64,000 bases of DNA from Tissierellia bacterium (GTDB taxonomy: Bacteria; Bacillota; Clostridia; Tissierellales; Peptoniphilaceae), in the NCBI GenBank assembly GCA_012728295.1, contig JAAYFJ010000055.1, positions 32,094-96,093 of the forward strand, given 5' to 3'. Below the pieces are notes generated by a model. It saw only the letters and a list, made by a program, of their open reading frames with translations. It was not told the origin of the DNA and ran no database searches. Each line of letters opens with the position of its first letter. The first letter of the stretch is position 1. Made by a program: the position numbers and the translations under genes. Shown here in pieces: positions 27,401 through 34,604 of the stretch.

Positions 27401-28577
27401 CACGATATAAATCAAAACCTGCTGTTAATCCATCTGGTAAATCTACAGGGTTATTTCCATTGCTATCGGAAATTGTCTTTTTCAAGCTGACTTTACCACG
27501 AGTCACTTGTGATACGACCGTATTACTATCTACCTTTGGTCCACCATTTAATTTAACACTAGCTAAGTTGGGGATTTTCCCATCAGGCTTATTTTCAAAG
27601 ACTGCTTTTATATCAGGATTAACATAAGCTTGAATTTCAAAGACTATTGTTTTATTAGCAATTTGCTCAAAATTACCTGTTTTAGACATGGTCATAGTTC
27701 TGCCCACCATCTCGTAAGCATAACTAAATTCAACAGTAGGTTCTTCCTCTAAAAATATCTTTAAAGTATTGGGCACAGGAAATAAAAGGGGATCCACAGT
27801 ATCTGAAATCTCCAATTTAGAATATCCCGCAACGCTTCCAATGGGAACTTTTACTTGGTAAGTTAATATTTCGTCATTATTAGGAAGAATATAAGGATCG
27901 TCATCGGTTGGTTTGCTAAATTCATTTTGACTTGCACCCTTAAGAAGTTTCTCAATAGAAGGAGTCTCTGGCTTAGTGTTCTTTGCAATAATCCCTCCAT
28001 TATCAATGCTCTCATCTGGACCACCTGAAATAGCAACACTACCATCAGTTCCAGCGGTTAAGGTCCATTTGTTTGCAGCCTCCAATACATATCCTTCTGG
28101 AGACTTCGACTCCTTTAGAGTATATATATGGCCAGGTATTAATTGATCTACTTTTATTTTTCCGTCTTCATCTGTTGTGAATATACGATCTTGAAGTGTC
28201 GTTTGTGTAATATTCTTTAGTGTAAATTCAGCACCAGGAAGAAAGATAGCTATGCTACCACCGCTGTCAACTTTTGTCAGTTCAACAGATGGCAATGGTA
28301 TATAAGCCTTTACTTCATTCGTATATATTTTAGGACGATTATTAGGCTGTACATTTGCCGTATTTGGAATCTCTATTCGCTTAAATCCAGAATCATATTT
28401 CTCCTCAAGATTTGCATCAGCTTTTACAAATACAGGAAACTCCACATATAGAGTTTTATTTGCAATAGGTTCAAAGAGCTCATCTGATCTGCTAGGCTCT
28501 GTAATAGTGACTATTAATTCATTGGTATCTGTATTATAAACTTTCGCATATTGTTCCGTTGATACGACAGTTTTCAC
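21408..28577 (-). CDS. Giant surface protein segment 3: mixed D2, SpaA and Cna-B array
   Basis: A 2,389-residue open segment in the same frame as segment 2. It holds seven D2-type modules (for example TPTINKQVKGDN, APTIDKKVNGENHYDL, EPTIDKKVNGEENIEL) interleaved with SpaA modules (SVELTKVDSGG ... GHIYTLKESKSPEGY) and Cna-B modules (NGVKTWIDNENSHGTRPNSI, VPITKVWDDEDNKHNIRPEF). Each SpaA/Cna-B module has the lysine, E-x-x-A/S-P-x-G-Y and terminal asparagine pattern expected for intramolecular isopeptide bonds. It ends ADPKNLL at a frameshift; one more base in the G3/T3 run at 21421-21426 restores ADPKEFTIVGTIGEEITLTF into segment 4. Confidence 0.85.
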   Translation of the reverse strand: MKTVVSTEQYAKVYNTDTNELIVTITEPSRSDELFEPIANKTLYVEFPVFVKADANLEEKYDSGFKRIEIPNTANVQPNNRPKIYTNEVKAYIPLPSVELTKVDSGGSIAIFLPGAEFTLKNITQTTLQDRIFTTDEDGKIKVDQLIPGHIYTLKESKSPEGYVLEAANKWTLTAGTDGSVAISGGPDESIDNGGIIAKNTKPETPSIEKLLKGASQNEFSKPTDDDPYILPNNDEILTYQVKVPIGSVAGYSKLEISDTVDPLLFPVPNTLKIFLEEEPTVEFSYAYEMVGRTMTMSKTGNFEQIANKTIVFEIQAYVNPDIKAVFENKPDGKIPNLASVKLNGGPKVDSNTVVSQVTRGKVSLKKTISDSNGNNPVDLPDGLTAGFDLYRVVGTADPISNPEENDDVLVGDILISGAGAVEVRNLEPGDYYFLETSAPKGYISQDGMIPAGGFKIEATGGDANITGNPIQPYVTDNRLAETPTINKQVKGDNRPEYSSETYPIGIGEVWKYGIDFKIPSSADDIDYTIIDNIPNHFEVQDVKVFLKNSSDTTWPTEEDNIAKNFLSTGGWNNQNQIKFILPSSIVSDYKGTDIRIEVSVKVKPGINLVDTGIVLQDGTIPNTVSLEYGETKIFSTVSVKPTILRDIEFTKLLGTTGLSGALFKLYKYNPDGSVGDPIIEPFTGDPGRAYASTSDYEGIVKYKNVPVGEYWMVETAPSDTVPIHDRIQVIVNGVGAVKFIVFRDENGIDIDSEKVYNNKLLTFNGVKTWIDNENSHGTRPNSIVVKLYRKLGENGQPELIETKDVLYPWTYEFISEDGKPELLKYDPVSKGEYIYYIEEDSIPNYSTVIDGFNITNTLDETNFRIIKRDGDTNEAIVGTTFILEEPNGNIQEVKSADLGLIQFEGVKKGITYKLYEKQDDFSKGYIYNSGVVLVKINEAGVPSFVPDKFNLVDPDENEATDNSGYLFLNYKKPEPEKKIKTATELLDEYSLSSHNEIVTYQIKAPVKGIGDINVLEVTDTVDKSMQIVPGTAKVMVGDTDISEYFDMNTTEVLRKQNFRIDRLSGNMGQIENKDLIFEFQAKIILTPEAFIDIHPDLTVPNKAIININDKPQNTIETNNVNIKTKFTSLKLTKKIANQNGEAESLKAGQSATFVLSKSSDAGYPHRTYTTNADGVIEMQNLDLGKYVLTETKAPEGYLAIEAIEFEIRMEENLAKIYKKDSEGNFSEEITENDLGNVVDPLPELPTINKMANEKDVALETEGGDYKHYNMKTWKETFDFIVDVEIPANVKGYETISFSDTLPVGIDIAAPYTANVKVGAGKGSGFAVEEDQIPYSALQEGTTVSQATSTQQYVVDMETSNKDLISSLAGKTIRFTFSAAINSKFNSISQLILTEGNFVNTANFKVNREISINSSATVKPVEQFGLVLKKIADFKIGDNEVSLTDATFILEQYKKYDSEGNVVETGPELPAGIKVDYTTGADGLITIDKRLENGKYLLFEKYYPNGYVDGGGVFHRINFVSRYDFYIIEIGADIGNNERGIIISGVNKETDAVEELYKKSEFTAEDPGRIVNKQLVIVPITKVWDDEDNKHNIRPEFLTFTLQRAIVNGQPDELDPVTGELKSAEGDEADTLDNGFNELAKTDNRLHAEVRTGLLPIHFENQLLHRYTDDGKLYNYYVLETTPEGYTASYKAVPTDQSFGETATSETVKVTNTLNSSKNFTLLKRDNSDPAVNLEGARFSLSYVNKAGQTVTVTKETDNNGKINLDGILSEKVYTLKEIEAPTGYQVDKTEYTIFVNAEGVPTVYSKYVSEEHADNVVVGEPQFTTTPATDTEPTKYQLIVTDKKLETPTPVKKINGDNSFNLPSLSTQFEYTVEVPVESVEGMTSFVIEDTVNDLLEIVAGSAIVTADGRTVSDANNLVVEGNKITFTMNSGFDKIANRAVKLSFKAKVAAGVTMEQLKTFAETNTSGIPNEAILKINDKPATSNKVYLVPGNPGDAPTIDKKVNGENHYDLKELDEVFNYKVTAVVPENVLGYNTLVIKDTLAKVLEVSGGVKLTVISSDGSTKPLVEGTDYTLISDVDGTTGETVIKASFGDAFDYLTLAGKTIAMEFSAKIKADAVASDLTSYAEGKIPNKVTIKLNDKPESEDKIVTITPPQEPTIDKKVNGEENIELDGTALTETITYTIDATVPHNVAGMNKFQISDQINDVLQVQSASKTVTPLVAGEEDLADLILLSALAPTMENPVTATINGNADIAKFAGKTIRLSITAKIDPGKELSSYLLEGKLSNTAEIKINDQPKVSDNADITPKSGEVKIKKELEGETTAWPAGEKAVFKLEKEVGTTWVKVKDIEITSFDTVIESGLLPGKYKLTETSAPKGYLLADPKNLL

Positions 28578-28592
28578 ACCCGTATTGTCAAA

Positions 28593-29570
28593 TTAATATA
28601 TTGACAAATTATCAAGATTTTCTATGTTTAAAGTCTGATCCAATTTATCATTTATAACTAACTTTTCATACCCAGTTGTATCTTTTGGCATAGCTGTGCC
28701 AATTCTATAGCGATAAATATCATCTCGCTTTTCAAGCTCTAAAAACTCTGAATACCATATATCTTCTTGACCTTCTACCGCTTTTTTAGCTATCTCTTTT
28801 TTGGTAGTTGGTGGAATGAAGGCAGGGGGAACAGCCCTAGCAACATTTGATTCCACTAAAGGCTTATTGTCCAATTGAATATTTGATTTATTGGTAACAC
28901 CCATAGGCTTCCCGTCAACCTGGTCTAGGGTGGTTCGCATTTCTTGAATATCTTCATCAGAAACTGAGTCTTTTAATTTAAGTTTAACTACTAATACAAA
29001 TTTCTTGCCAACATAATTGCCAAATTTATAGCTAGTTCCACCTATATCTTTTGGATTTTCTGGTAGGCTATAAGAAATTTCATTGTTTGTAAGGGTAAGT
29101 TCAGGAACACCTTCATGATCATTATCTCCATACTCTACGCCTTTTAGCTCGGCAACTAAAGTGCCATTTACTATGTCATCACCATCTACTATATATGCAT
29201 CGAGGATATCTAATTTATCATCTAATTTATCCTTTAATATAATGGATGTCTTAGCTTCTAATACCTCCGAAGTCAAGTTGAAAGAAGAGTCGAAAATAAA
29301 ATCCTGTCTTCTAAAATCTAATTCTTTGTATTTATCTTTATTAATATAATCATCTACACTCTTAGAGACAGATTTGTTTACATCGACAGCACAATCTGTT
29401 CTCTCGTTTTTAGGTACTATTGGAATATTCCCATCGGTATCGGTGCCAATTACATAATCGTTCCCTGCGAAAGTAAATTTTAGGCTAGCAGGCTTATAAT
29501 TATCTGACTCGTACTGATCTTCACTTGCTTTATAGACTATTTTATAATTGCCTTGCCCCAAGCCTTTCAT
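28593..29570 (-). CDS. Giant surface protein segment 2: first D2-type isopeptide modules
   Basis: A 325-residue open segment with no ribosome site of its own. It starts inside a SpaA-like module (GLGQGNYKIVYKASEDQYES) and contains two D2-type modules with the pattern SIILKDKLDDKLDIL and KLVINDKLDQTLNIEN. The upstream 46 bases encode TNGSYVQVNPGNNSSVSGLK in a frame one base off, reconnected by adding an A to the run at 29582-29585. It ends at an in-frame TAA (28593-28595), after which the same frame continues as FDNTGVKTVVSTEQ. TAA from CAA would need one transition. Confidence 0.8.
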   Translation of the reverse strand: MKGLGQGNYKIVYKASEDQYESDNYKPASLKFTFAGNDYVIGTDTDGNIPIVPKNERTDCAVDVNKSVSKSVDDYINKDKYKELDFRRQDFIFDSSFNLTSEVLEAKTSIILKDKLDDKLDILDAYIVDGDDIVNGTLVAELKGVEYGDNDHEGVPELTLTNNEISYSLPENPKDIGGTSYKFGNYVGKKFVLVVKLKLKDSVSDEDIQEMRTTLDQVDGKPMGVTNKSNIQLDNKPLVESNVARAVPPAFIPPTTKKEIAKKAVEGQEDIWYSEFLELEKRDDIYRYRIGTAMPKDTTGYEKLVINDKLDQTLNIENLDNLSIY

Positions 29571-29616
29571 GTCAACTATTGTTTTAACCCAGATACCGAA
29601 CTATTGTTCCCAGGAT

Positions 29617-31053
29617 TTACTTGTACATAGCTGCCATTAGTTTGCTTCTTATAAAGCTTATATTCATTTGAAGTAATATTTTTTTATTCATGATTTCTAT
29701 TTGCTCATTCTTTTCAATTGTAGAAACTTGAAAAGCACTTAATAATTGGCTAGTAAAATCATGAATGCTGGTATCTGATGTGGCGAAATAATTTGGTTTA
29801 TTTCCTGTCATTTTTAATAATGTACTGAGAATTATCGGCTTCATCTTGGTGTCATAATTAGGTCCATAACCTTCATGAGTCGCATTTAGACCATAGGACC
29901 AGAACCCGGAAATAAATTCAGCCGGTGAGTAATTAATACCTGCATTTTCTCTAAAACGTTCAGCGTAATATTCCATAGCCTTCAACATCGGTTTATACAT
30001 ATGCGCAAATGGTGTATATACGCCATTTTCCATAATAGCACCATCGTTATCTAGTGCTCTTCTGTCATACCATATATAGGATATATCTTTAGAACTGTCT
30101 GTATATTTATAAGTTGTTCCGAATGAAGTATATGTTGCTCCCGGTGTTGTGTTAAATGTACTTTTATATTTATCTGCATAATATACATCACCTGTAGTAT
30201 TTAATTTAAACATATTTTTTGCATCAGCAGGTACATTTTCCCATTTAACAGTATTTGCTACACCATCAGTTATTAGCATATATATCGTCTTTCTAGTCCT
30301 GTCAAGTCCATTAACTTTATAAGTAGGGTTGTTGTAAGTTTCAACATTAGTCCTAGCTTGATAAGAACGCCTTGCATGCACCATCCCATCAACTGTGGGT
30401 GTTCCACCCCAACACATTTCAGGTGTATATAATTGCGTTACTTTATTTTTAAATGCTTCCCTATTAGTAAAAAGCTCTGTTGAATCTAGTTTATAAGGAT
30501 GGTTGACAGTATTTAAATAATATACTGTATTTACAGAATAAAACTGTTTAATAAAATAAGATCCTTTATAACGTGAATACTGAGGGTGTGAGAATATAGG
30601 CCCTGCAACATAGGCTTCTTTTTCTGCCCCCTGATAGCTAGCAACCATTATTCTATCCTTGGGAGAAATCCCATCCACATCAGTTCCCATATTTAAAGAA
30701 TCTGCAAGTTCTTTCATAGCATCTCCTACAACACTAATTGTAGGTTTGAAACTTCCACTTAAATCCTGAATTATAACTATATCTACATAAGATCCTGAAT
30801 CAGGCCAGTCAAACTTAATTTCTCCTGTCATATTTCTTTTGCAAAGTTGCTCATGACCTTCATCCAACGTCACTGTATGGGTGACGTTTTTAAATGGACC
30901 GTAGTCCTTAGGAGTCAAGATTGGTTGAGCTTCTTTAGCCCCAACTTCCCCTAATGTATTGGACATACTTGAATATGCTTCAATTGGGGTGGCCATAAAT
31001 ATTATCATCGCCATAATTAAGCATATTATCTTCTTTAATCTCTGTTCGCTCGT
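29617..31053 (-). CDS. Giant surface protein segment 1: signal peptide and VWA domain
   Basis: The frame stays open upstream to a GTG at 31083, but the ribosome site GGAG (31062-31065) points to codon 31051-31053, which reads ACG. If that was ATG the protein would start MSEQRLKKIICLIMAMIIFM, a canonical signal peptide ending near IEAYS. The von Willebrand A domain carries the metal-site residues DLSGS (in VDIVIIQDLSGSF), a threonine in GGTPTVDG and the aspartate in MLITDGVANT, like tip adhesins of Gram-positive pili. The frame fails at T7 29679-29685; one more A on the coding strand continues it as NKKNITSNEYKLYKK into a SpaA-type module. Confidence 0.85.
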   Translation of the reverse strand, partial: TSEQRLKKIICLIMAMIIFMATPIEAYSSMSNTLGEVGAKEAQPILTPKDYGPFKNVTHTVTLDEGHEQLCKRNMTGEIKFDWPDSGSYVDIVIIQDLSGSFKPTISVVGDAMKELADSLNMGTDVDGISPKDRIMVASYQGAEKEAYVAGPIFSHPQYSRYKGSYFIKQFYSVNTVYYLNTVNHPYKLDSTELFTNREAFKNKVTQLYTPEMCWGGTPTVDGMVHARRSYQARTNVETYNNPTYKVNGLDRTRKTIYMLITDGVANTVKWENVPADAKNMFKLNTTGDVYYADKYKSTFNTTPGATYTSFGTTYKYTDSSKDISYIWYDRRALDNDGAIMENGVYTPFAHMYKPMLKAMEYYAERFRENAGINYSPAEFISGFWSYGLNATHEGYGPNYDTKMKPIILSTLLKMTGNKPNYFATSDTSIHDFTSQLLSAFQVSTIEKNEQIEIMNKKILLQMNISFIRSKLMAAMYK

Positions 31054-31083
31054 TTTCTCTTCTCCTTTTACACTAATTAACAC

Positions 31084-31606
31084 ATTTTTCTTTTTATCTT
31101 ATTCAAATAATATTGGTTATTATATTACTCATACTGTTTTAGTATTAGCTACACCACTGCTAAGTATTCATTCACATTTCTCCTTTTACCATCCCTGTTT
31201 CTCTCTTGCAATTAAATATTTAACATATTTCTTTTCTCACCAAAATACAATGCTCTATTGTAGTGCAAAAATTATCAAAATATATTTCAAAAAATATAAC
31301 AGCATTACATTTTAATAATACTGTCTATTTTTGATAGTGCACTTAAATATCCCTAAATATACGCATTTACTCACTATCTATTATATTATTACTGTAATAA
31401 ATTACAATGCTTTTTGGCATACATGAATAAAGATTCCGGTATCACACGATTATCTTCTCGCCAATATAATATTATTACTTAGTTTGTTTACATTTTTTTA
31501 TCAGAATTATTCACACGTTCTAAAATATTGTTATTATAATTGATATTTTCTATTTTCCATGAATTTTTACAAAATAAACAGCATAAAGATAAAATAGTAC
31601 ATTAAT
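31084..31606. other. AT-rich intergenic region upstream of the giant gene
   Basis: About 520 bases of very AT-rich sequence that presumably carries the giant gene's promoter. I looked for c-di-GMP riboswitch-like conserved blocks, tRNA and long inverted repeats and recognised none. No ORF with a convincing ribosome site was seen. Confidence 0.5.
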
Positions 31607-32302
31607 CTATTTAACTTTATACTGTCTTAGAGTCATTTTATTAGTATCCGATATTCTTCTGCTTTCTACCGCTTTTTGAATAGTTTTATTGTGAGTCCAT
31701 TGGTCCAGTTTATGTTCTTCTATTATCAAAATAGCGTCTTCATAGTGCTTCGCCAGGGCAGTGGCAAAATACCAGGCAATCATCATTTTTACATAATATT
31801 CGTCAGATTTTATTTTTGCAACTTTTTCTAACATATTCTTTTCATACTCACTGTCTAAAAAATTGCTAAGTAACGTTCCAATACCATAGCGTATTGTATA
31901 TACGTTATCAGACTTCATTCACCCTAACGCTTTTTTATAGATTATCTCTGGGTACTTATTAAAAATTTTTGGCGCAAACAAATCACATGTTGCCCAATTA
32001 TCTATAAATGGAAGGAATTTTTCAGTTAATTCCAAAGCTTTCTCAAAATCCTTTTCCTGTTCAATTAGAAATGCATGTAAGTTATTCTCTTCATAGTAAT
32101 AGTGGGGAAGCTTTTGCATAAATTCCTTTGCTATTTCTGGTTTTTCTTTTGCAAGCGATTTAGCCAACTTTCTCAAAACAGGAACCCTAATGCCAATAAT
32201 CCTTTCTTTCTCTATATTAGGCATAAGTTTAGAATGAAAATTTCTATATTCTTCATCTCTATTTTTAAACAGCATATTATGGATATGATTTTCGTTACAC
32301 AT
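31607..32302 (-). pseudogene. AlkD-like DNA alkylation repair protein with an in-frame TGA
   Basis: One 231-codon frame from ATG 32302 (AGGAGG four bases upstream) to the stop at 31607, interrupted by TGA at 31919-31921. The N-terminal part (MCNENHIHNML ... IIGIRVPVLRKLAKSLAKEK ... FIDNWATCDLFAPKIF) and C-terminal part (KSDNVYTIRYGIGTLLSNFL ... MMIAWYFATALAKHYEDAI) are consecutive halves of a HEAT-repeat alkylbase glycosylase. In relatives, as I recall them, the position of the stop is tryptophan (pattern eWikS..vYt.R), so TGG to TGA by one transition is likely. It is either a true nonsense mutation or a sequence error. A second AlkD-like gene lies at 39530-40189. Confidence 0.75.
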
Positions 32303-32460
32303 AATACCTCCTAAAAAATACAAAATAGCCGCTATCCTGTAAAGCGAAAGTTCATCACAATACTATGATACCACGTGATTGAAATTACTAATCGTTATTA
32401 TGATATAATGAGTTTATTTATTTTATCACCCTGTTTTTTTAATATTATGTTTAAGTTTAA

Positions 32461-32475
32461 TTATAATGGATATAA
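32461..32475. promoter_or_regulatory. PerR-box-like palindrome over the dps promoter
   Basis: TTATAATGGATATAA matches the PerR/Fur-type consensus TTATAATnATTATAA at 12 of 14 informative positions and includes a TATAAT -10-like element. It ends 41 bases before the dps start. Peroxide-responsive control of dps is established in Firmicutes; here it is inferred. Confidence 0.45.
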
Positions 32476-32516
32476 ATAAGATGTAAGAAATGAGCACAGT
32501 TATCAAGGAGGAAGAA

Positions 32517-32933
32517 ATGAAAAAAGTAGATCTTTATTTAGCAAATTTAGCAGTTAATAACATTAAACTACACAATCTTCACTGGAATGTTGTAGGTTTC
32601 AGTTTTAAGCATGTTCATGAGTATTTAGAAGTTATCTATGATTCCTTCTTTGAAAAATTCGATGAAGTAGCTGAATATCAAAAAATGAATGGTGTATTCC
32701 CTAAAGCAAGTGTAAAAGAATACATGGATATTTCCGATGTTAATGAATTAGAGAGCAAAGACTATAATGGAAAAGAAGCTATAGAAATCGCATTAGAAGT
32801 CATCAGGGACATGAAGAAACTTGCATTAGAAATAGCTGACGAAAGCAACCACTTCGTACTTTCAAATATGATGGAAGACCATGCAACTGAATATAATAAA
32901 CACATTTGGTTTATGGAAAGCATGCTAAAATAA
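32517..32933 (+). CDS. dps: Dps/ferritin-like DNA-protection protein
   Basis: A 138-residue four-helix-bundle protein. The ATG at 32517 is chosen because AAGGAGGAAGAA lies directly before it; an in-frame ATG 27 bases upstream has no site. The ferroxidase signature at the Dps dimer interface is visible: NNIKLHNLHWNVVG (H, H) and FFEKFDEVAEY (E/D ligands). Members store iron by oxidising Fe(II) with peroxide and shield DNA. It is monocistronic, with a PerR-box-like site upstream and hairpins downstream. Confidence 0.9.
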   Translation: MKKVDLYLANLAVNNIKLHNLHWNVVGFSFKHVHEYLEVIYDSFFEKFDEVAEYQKMNGVFPKASVKEYMDISDVNELESKDYNGKEAIEIALEVIRDMKKLALEIADESNHFVLSNMMEDHATEYNKHIWFMESMLK

Positions 32934-32939
32934 AATATT

Positions 32940-32962
32940 GCATCGGAATCTCCGATGCTTTA
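32940..32962 (+). terminator. Short hairpin after dps
   Basis: GCATCGGA (32940-32947) / TCCGATGC (32951-32958) with a 3-base loop followed by TTTACAT. A weak T-run; the stronger terminator is at 33017-33056. Confidence 0.5.
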
Positions 32963-33016
32963 CATATATCAATCTATATAAAATATTTGCCCACTGTAAT
33001 AATTCTAGTTAAATAT

Positions 33017-33056
33017 ACCTAGCCTCTTAGCGTAGTTCCAAGAAGCTAGGTTTTTT
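33017..33056 (+). terminator. Terminator converging on the pentapeptide gene
   Basis: ACCTAGC (33017-33023) / GCTAGGT (33045-33051) followed by T6. The arm overlaps the stop codon of the convergent pentapeptide-repeat gene. Confidence 0.65.
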
Positions 33057-33768
33057 CTCCGTTCTTTTCTCTGGTCATATATCTCATCGCTTCTTCTTTT
33101 GTCATCCAAAAATGCATTCCCGTAGTAGAATCTCTCCATCTATCAGGGTTAAAGTCCTTCACCTCTATAGTTTCCCCTTTCCTATATATAAAATTCTCAT
33201 CTACATAGGACATAGCTTCTGCAAAATCTTGCTTTCCATCATAAGATTTAATCGATACTACAAAGGCCTTATCCGTTCTACAGCTGTCCATTGTGGCAGA
33301 TGTTCGTCTTGCATCTTCAGGTATAAAAAGAGTTACCAGCCTATCATTAAAACAAGTTTTATATCCTACAAAACCTCCCTTTTCGGGGCATTTCATAATA
33401 AAATATCTAGTTTCAGAATCATATATAATATCCTTTACAACAGCATCTTCTAGTACTGCTGCATACAAATACGCTCCACTTATATCCGCTCCTGTTAAAT
33501 TGCAACGTCTCATATCAGCGCCTTTAAAATCAACTTTTCTAAATACTGTATTAATACATGATGTATCCGGCATAAAACAGTCTTGAAACGAAGAATAGCT
33601 AAAGTCCGCTCCATCAAAATTACAATTAATAAAATTCGCCCTCGAAAAGTCTATATTGATGTATTTACCCGATGAAAAATCTTCATTCTCAAACGTTTCT
33701 TCAGTTATATCAATTCTACTTAAACCTACCCTATTCGCCAGTTCCTCATTAAACTCTGTTAAAGTCAT
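33046..33768 (-). CDS. Pentapeptide-repeat protein with C-terminal DUF5758-like domain
   Basis: A 240-residue protein; the ATG at 33766-33768 follows GAGGTG. Residues about 25-115 are pentapeptide repeats of the A(D/N)LXX type (FSRANFINCNFDGADFSYSS, ADMRRCNLTGADISGAYLYA), which form a right-handed quadrilateral helix. The C-terminal half (GGFVGYKTCFNDRLVTLFIP, then FNPDRWRDSTTGMHFWMTKE) resembles DUF5758, a domain often seen in phage and cellular pentapeptide proteins. The function is unknown; some pentapeptide proteins mimic DNA and protect gyrase, but no such evidence exists here. It is the promoter-distal gene of a run of small genes on this strand. Confidence 0.75.
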   Translation of the reverse strand: MTLTEFNEELANRVGLSRIDITEETFENEDFSSGKYINIDFSRANFINCNFDGADFSYSSFQDCFMPDTSCINTVFRKVDFKGADMRRCNLTGADISGAYLYAAVLEDAVVKDIIYDSETRYFIMKCPEKGGFVGYKTCFNDRLVTLFIPEDARRTSATMDSCRTDKAFVVSIKSYDGKQDFAEAMSYVDENFIYRKGETIEVKDFNPDRWRDSTTGMHFWMTKEEAMRYMTREKNGEKT

Positions 33769-33797
33769 TGTTCTCACCTCAATATATTATATCAACA

Positions 33798-34211
33798 TTA
33801 TTCCACCAACAACTTTAATATATCTGTTTCTGAATCTACTTTCCAAATTCCGCTATATGGAATCTCGACTCTCTGTTCCCCATTATCTTCATATACAAAA
33901 AACATCAAATCGTTCCTATCGTCCTTGTAGCTTATATTTACTATGTGTATGTCATCAGGCTCTTTAACATTCGTAGGTATATCATTAACTGACTCCTTAC
34001 CGGTATCAGATACCTTTTCTAATACATCTAGTATTTCCACAATTTTATCCTTATCCATAATCTCATATACGTAACTGATAGCTATTTTAGAAGTACTGAT
34101 TTTCGCCACATCTTCAGCTTTAGGAGTTGGAAATATTCGATTCTCTTTTCCGCAGGAGGCTAACATTATTATCATTATAGCTATAACAGTTATGCTTAGT
34201 ATTCTTTTCAT
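33798..34211 (-). CDS. Small lipoprotein (DUF5301-like)
   Basis: A 137-residue protein with signal peptide MKRILSITVIAIMIIMLAS and lipobox cysteine at 20. The mature domain (YVYEIMDKDKIVEILDVLEK, NISYKDDRNDLMFFVYEDNG, IPYSGIWKVDSETDI) resembles small secreted DUF5301-type domains from memory, with moderate uncertainty. It lies 29 bases upstream of the pentapeptide gene and 13 bases downstream of the DUF1905 gene, suggesting co-transcription. No function is known. Confidence 0.65.
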   Translation of the reverse strand: MKRILSITVIAIMIIMLASCGKENRIFPTPKAEDVAKISTSKIAISYVYEIMDKDKIVEILDVLEKVSDTGKESVNDIPTNVKEPDDIHIVNISYKDDRNDLMFFVYEDNGEQRVEIPYSGIWKVDSETDILKLLVE

Positions 34212-34224
34212 CTATATTTCACCC

Positions 34225-34509
34225 TTAGTCTCTTTCAACAAACGTAACCCTTACTACGTCCCCAGGGTTTTTACCAATCGCTTTTCTAATGTCTTTTCTT
34301 ACTCCTATTATATAGCATATGGAACCATCTTCATTTTTTACTCCCATATTAACGATACTGCCATCATAATTTACTCCGTCAAATGTAACATGAACTTTAG
34401 CCCTGCCTTTTCCTAGAACCTCCTTAATATTAAAAGGAACCTCTACATAAGCCCCGTCAATATCAGGAACCCTTTTTATTTCTGCATTAAATTCATATTT
34501 TTCTTTCAT
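34225..34509 (-). CDS. DUF1905 domain protein
   Basis: A 94-residue protein; the ATG at 34507-34509 is preceded by GGAGGG. The beta-barrel pattern ([69 protein letters not shown]) is characteristic of DUF1905, a small double-psi-like barrel of unknown function. It heads a cluster with the lipoprotein and pentapeptide genes. Confidence 0.85.
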   Translation of the reverse strand: MKEKYEFNAEIKRVPDIDGAYVEVPFNIKEVLGKGRAKVHVTFDGVNYDGSIVNMGVKNEDGSICYIIGVRKDIRKAIGKNPGDVVRVTFVERD

Positions 34510-34565
34510 ATAACCCTCCATATCAGATTTATGTTTATTTTACCCAAGCTAATACTCAATACCAC

Positions 34566-34604
34566 AAAAAAACAGCAGATGATATTGTCATCTGCTGTTT
34601 TATT
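34566..34604. terminator. Terminator of the methionine operon
   Basis: Perfect 14-bp stem 34569-34582 / 34588-34601 (core CAGCAGATGA) with a 5-base loop. On the minus strand it is followed by TTTTTTTGTGG directly after the fusion gene's stop codon. Confidence 0.88.

Larger units (their letters stand above)
8294..31053 (-). pseudogene. Giant VWA / isopeptide-D2 / Cna-B surface fibre protein (~7,590 codons), frame interrupted as sequenced
   Basis: The six consecutive minus-strand ORFs between 31.05 and 8.29 kb are one gene. Protein homology runs through every junction, and adding one base at each of four breaks gives 22,764 bases, exactly 7,588 codons including stop. Order: signal peptide, VWA adhesin domain with DLSGS MIDAS motif, then about 23 D2-type isopeptide domains alternating with about 29 SpaA/Cna-B prealbumin modules, a coiled-coil insertion, a Pro-rich stalk, and an NPKTL signal with membrane helix and RRK tail. 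Breaks: T7 at 29679-29685, T4 at 29582-29585, 21421-21426 and 8695-8696 (each short by one base), TAA at 28593-28595, TGA at 12148-12150. The expected start reads ACG (31051-31053), 8 bases after GGAG. It is either sequence error or decay. Confidence 0.85.

Noticed and set aside
29679..29685. Programmed ribosomal frameshifting at the A7 run of the giant gene
   Set aside because: Three other breaks in the same gene lie in runs of only two to four bases without slippery heptamers or downstream structure, so a common sequence-error or decay cause is simpler.
8294..31053. CRISPR array or DNA satellite, because of strongly repetitive sequence
   Set aside because: The repetition is protein-domain periodicity of about 400 bp with diverged DNA; there are no short identical repeats with unique spacers.
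12148..31921. TGA might be read as tryptophan in this organism, since both in-frame TGA codons fall at expected Trp positions
   Set aside because: Very many Trp codons in long intact ORFs are TGG, and TGA is used as a normal stop, for example after the excisionase-like gene. A reassigned code would place TGA throughout these genes. Single G-to-A changes explain both cases.
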